Source of the DNA: Flavobacteriales bacterium
Lineage (GTDB): Bacteria > Bacteroidota > Bacteroidia > Flavobacteriales > Flavobacteriaceae
Assembly (NCBI GenBank): GCA_015494775.1
Contig: WGAP01000171.1
Span: forward strand, 1 to 7,829
Direction of reading: 5' to 3'
Length of the DNA stretch: 7,829 nt
Part shown: positions 5,900 through 7,829 of the stretch, one piece after another
Layout: every line of letters begins with the position of its first letter
How positions within the stretch are numbered: position 1 is the first letter of the stretch
The notes under the pieces: generated by a model
Database searches by the model: none
Told to the model about the DNA's origin: nothing
The model's input: the letters and a program-made list of their open reading frames with translations, nothing else
Program-made: the position numbers and the translations under genes

Positions 5900-6373
5900 A
5901 TGATAACACTTCGACCCGGCGACCCTGCGCCCGATTTTCAAGGCATCGACCAAGACGGCCAACCCGTTTCGCTTGCCGATTTCCGCGGCCGGCGCTTGAT
6001 TTTGTACTTCTATCCCAAAGCCCTCACGGCCGGCTGCACCAAGGAAACCGTCAGCCTGACCGAAAACTACGATTTGCTCCGCCAAAAAGGTTTCGACGTG
6101 CTGGGCGTCAGTCCCGACCCGGTGGAACGGCAAAAGAAATTTCACGACAAATACCGCGTCCCTTTCCGCCTGGTGGCCGATGCCGATAAGCATATCGTAC
6201 AACTTTACGGCGTTTGGGGCAAGAAAAAGATGTACGGCCGCGAATACGAAGGCGTCCACCGGACCACCTTCGTTATCGACCCGCAAGGCCGCATCGAACA
6301 CATCATCCGCAAGGTCAAAACCGGCGAGCACGCACGGCAAATTCTCGAACTGTACGAAAACAAGGAACAATGA
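5900..6373 (+). CDS. bcp: Bcp-type thioredoxin-fold peroxiredoxin, apparently 1-Cys
   Basis: Cytoplasmic thiol peroxidase of the Bcp/PrxQ class, reducing hydrogen peroxide and organic hydroperoxides. The 157-residue length is normal. Seen: an N-terminal PGDPAPDF segment, the active-site PxxxTxxC motif (Pro39, Thr43, peroxidatic Cys46) in FYPKALTAGCTKE, LGVSPDPVERQKKFHDKY in the middle, a GVWGKKKMYGREYEGVHRTTFVID segment with the conserved Arg, and IRKVKTGEHARQIL at the end. Cys46 is the only cysteine in the protein. The position five residues on, where many Bcp proteins carry the resolving cysteine, is Val51, so turnover must use an external thiol. The usual DxTPGC is ALTAGC here. It is first in a three-gene operon; its stop overlaps the next start (ATGA). 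A palindrome and -7 box precede it. Confidence 0.93.
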   Translation: MITLRPGDPAPDFQGIDQDGQPVSLADFRGRRLILYFYPKALTAGCTKETVSLTENYDLLRQKGFDVLGVSPDPVERQKKFHDKYRVPFRLVADADKHIVQLYGVWGKKKMYGREYEGVHRTTFVIDPQGRIEHIIRKVKTGEHARQILELYENKEQ

Positions 6374-6588
6374 GCACGCCGCAATGGAAAAGCGTTTGGG
6401 AATGTGAAAGTCCTACGGAAGCCGAAGTGCTGAAAACCTATTTGGAAAGCCACGGTATCCGCGTGTTTTTGCAAGGCCAAGAAAGCAATTTCCTCTATCC
6501 CGTGCTACGTGTGCGTGTGTTGGTGCCCGAAGAACAATGGGAAAAAGCTAGGGGATTGACCGAAATCTTTTTTAAATCGAGTGATTGA
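6370..6588 (+). CDS. DUF2007-like small protein (putative signal-transducing family)
   Basis: A 72-residue soluble protein beginning WKSVWECESPTEAEVLKTYLESHGIRVFLQGQ and ending in a VLVPEEQWEKARGLTEIFF helix. The EAEVLKTYLESHGI segment (a helix placing an LE-x-x-GI turn) and the later VRVLVPEEQWEKA strand-helix fit the small ferredoxin-like DUF2007 (PF09413) fold. No catalytic or metal-binding residues are evident; one cysteine (residue 12). The family is labelled putative signal transducing, but a mechanism is not known. Its ATG overlaps the bcp stop by 4 bp (ATGA), and its TGA shares one base with the start of the ABC ATPase gene, so all three are likely made from one message by coupled translation. 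Confidence 0.8.
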   Translation: MSTPQWKSVWECESPTEAEVLKTYLESHGIRVFLQGQESNFLYPVLRVRVLVPEEQWEKARGLTEIFFKSSD

Positions 6589-7499
6589 TGTTGGTACGGG
6601 CGGAACATATCGGCAAATCCTACGGCCGGCAAAAGGTGTTGGACGATGTTTCGTTCGGCGTGGAGCGCGGCCAAGTGGTGGGCTTGCTCGGTCCCAACGG
6701 CTCGGGCAAAACCACTTTGATGCGCATCCTTACGGGCTATTTGCGCGCCGACGAAGGCAGCGCTTACATCGACGGATTTTCCGTAGCGGAACAAACCCTC
6801 CAAGTGCGCCGACGCATCGGTTATTTGCCCGAACATAATCCGCTTTACACCGATATGTATGTACGCGAATACCTGGATTTTGTCCGTGGATTTTATGACG
6901 GCATTCCGCGTACCCGCATCGACGAAGTGGTCGAAATGACGGGGCTCACGCCCGAAGCCCGCAAAAAAATCGGCCAACTTTCCAAGGGTTACCGCCAACG
7001 CGTGGGATTGGCGGCCGCTATCCTGCATAAACCTTCGTTGCTCATCCTGGACGAACCCACCACCGGACTGGATCCCAACCAATTGGTGGACATTCGCCGG
7101 CTCATCAAGGCATTGGGAAAGGAAACCGGCATCATTCTTTCCACGCACATTATGCAGGAAGTAACCCAAATGGCCGACCGCGTGATTGTGCTCTACAAGG
7201 GACGTATTCGCTTGGACAGGCCTATCAAAGATTTGGAAACAGGCGAGCAGATTATCCGCGTGGAGTTGGACACCGAAATCGAAGCCGAATGGTGGAAGCG
7301 GATGCCCGGACTAAGTGCGTGGGAAAACCTGGCGCCCCAACTTTGGGAACTCCGCTTCGACACCCGCGAAGATATGCGCGGCCGGTTGTTCGATTTTGCC
7401 GTACAAACGGGATTTAAAATCCTGTCGATCGAAGTGCAACACACCGATTTGGAAAAGCTGTTCCGCCAATTAACCACCGAAGCCCGCGAAACGGTTTAA
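6588..7499 (+). CDS. gldA: ABC transporter ATP-binding protein, GldA-like
   Basis: ATPase subunit of an ABC-2-type exporter, peripheral on the inner membrane. The 303 residues (ATG 6588; a TTG one codon upstream is possible) contain Walker A GPNGSGKT at 35-42, a Q-loop region IGYLPEHNPLY with Glu82, signature LSKGYRQ at 131-137, Walker B LLILDEPTTGLDP at 151-163 with Asp155 and Glu156, and switch His187 in LSTHIMQ. The runs YLPEHNPLYTDMYVREYLDF and LSKGYRQRVGLAAAILH closely follow GldA of gliding Bacteroidota, which with GldF and GldG forms an ABC complex linked to gliding motility and the type IX system. A divergent C-terminal domain (about 220-303) also fits. No gldF/gldG permease genes are next to it; the following gene is convergent. 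Many non-gliding Bacteroidota carry GldA homologues, so motility should not be assumed. Confidence 0.85.
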   Translation: MLVRAEHIGKSYGRQKVLDDVSFGVERGQVVGLLGPNGSGKTTLMRILTGYLRADEGSAYIDGFSVAEQTLQVRRRIGYLPEHNPLYTDMYVREYLDFVRGFYDGIPRTRIDEVVEMTGLTPEARKKIGQLSKGYRQRVGLAAAILHKPSLLILDEPTTGLDPNQLVDIRRLIKALGKETGIILSTHIMQEVTQMADRVIVLYKGRIRLDRPIKDLETGEQIIRVELDTEIEAEWWKRMPGLSAWENLAPQLWELRFDTREDMRGRLFDFAVQTGFKILSIEVQHTDLEKLFRQLTTEARETV

Positions 7500-7502
7500 T
7501 CA

Positions 7503-7829
7503 TCAATCCGGCATCGGGGTCTTTTCGCTACGCGCCCAATAAAACAAGCCGGCGGCGGTGATAAGCGAAATAACAAAACCGGCAACAAATAAACCTTTGG
7601 ATGCTTCCCTGTAATCCGGCAACATAAAAATAAAATAACCGATAAGCCACTGATATACAGAAATTAAACTTATCCAAAGCGCCAAATGCCGGGCCGGCGC
7701 AATCCGTATCACCACCGACCAAAGCGGCGCCAAAAAAATGCCGGAAAGCATTAGCAATGCAAAACTTATTTCCGTAATATGTTTGTGCTGTCCGGCTATG
7801 GCTCCCGGATACAATCCGTACAATCCCAA
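7503..7829 (-). CDS. Unidentified multi-pass membrane protein, C-terminal part (5' end outside window)
   Basis: The minus-strand frame is open to the window edge, so only the last 108 residues are visible and the start lies beyond 7829; the first codon seen is TTG, not necessarily a start. Three hydrophobic segments stand out: about residues 21-43 (EISFALLMLSGIFLAPLWSV and following), 48-70 (HLALWISLISVYQWLIGYFI region) and 79-98 (GLFVAGFVISLITAAGLFYW). A short polar tail (ARSEKTPMPD) follows. I do not recognise the family and no enzymatic motif is visible. The DNA appears more AT-rich than the neighbouring genes. Its stop lies 3 bp from the ABC gene stop, convergent, leaving no room for an ordinary terminator between them. 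Confidence 0.7.
   Translation of the reverse strand: MGLYGLYPGAIAGQHKHITEISFALLMLSGIFLAPLWSVVIRIAPARHLALWISLISVYQWLIGYFIFMLPDYREASKGLFVAGFVISLITAAGLFYWARSEKTPMPD

Noticed and set aside
5546..6370. Long minus-strand open frame (274 codons) opposite the peroxiredoxin gene and running through the hairpin array
   Set aside because: It is antisense to a well-supported bcp gene, and the part outside bcp is the GC-rich repeat region giving a low-complexity arginine/serine/proline-rich product. It has no recognisable domain.

Overview
The window looks like chromosomal DNA of a Bacteroidota member of moderate GC (about half G+C by eye). The evidence is a GldA-type ABC ATPase, a DUF3098-uppP-truB gene order familiar from this phylum, and several matches to the Bacteroidota promoter -7 box TAnnTTTG placed directly in front of genes. 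No mobile element, CRISPR array, tRNA or rRNA is visible. I cannot name a genus.

Layout. (1) 1-1744, plus strand: the 3' end of gcvP (glycine cleavage P protein), overlapped by 20 bp by a small 2H-phosphoesterase (2'-5' RNA ligase superfamily) gene. (2) 4630-1774, minus strand: a likely operon of an M42 metallo-aminopeptidase, a DUF3098 membrane protein, uppP (undecaprenyl-diphosphate phosphatase) and truB (tRNA Psi55 synthase). (3) 4723-5244, plus strand: a cytochrome b561-type membrane protein, divergent from the M42 gene, with back-to-back -7 boxes in the 92-bp gap. (4) 5245-5899: a 655-bp stretch without a protein gene and the most unusual part of the window. It holds two very GC-rich, highly foldable elements separated by an AT-rich island of about 75 bp. 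The left element (5252-5489) reads on the minus strand as a probable structured RNA with a -7 box at its 5' edge. The right element (about 5571-5850) is an array of similar small hairpins with an internal 91-bp imperfect duplication. (5) 5900-7499, plus strand: a tightly overlapping three-gene operon of a Bcp-type peroxiredoxin, a DUF2007 protein and a GldA-like ABC ATPase. A 14-bp perfect palindrome abuts the -7 box in front of it. (6) 7829-7503, minus strand: the C-terminal part of an unidentified membrane protein, convergent with the ABC gene.

The protein genes are mostly housekeeping: one-carbon metabolism, tRNA modification, envelope lipid recycling, peroxide defence and an ABC exporter ATPase. 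The candidates for something undescribed are the paired non-coding elements and the palindromic operator before the peroxiredoxin gene.
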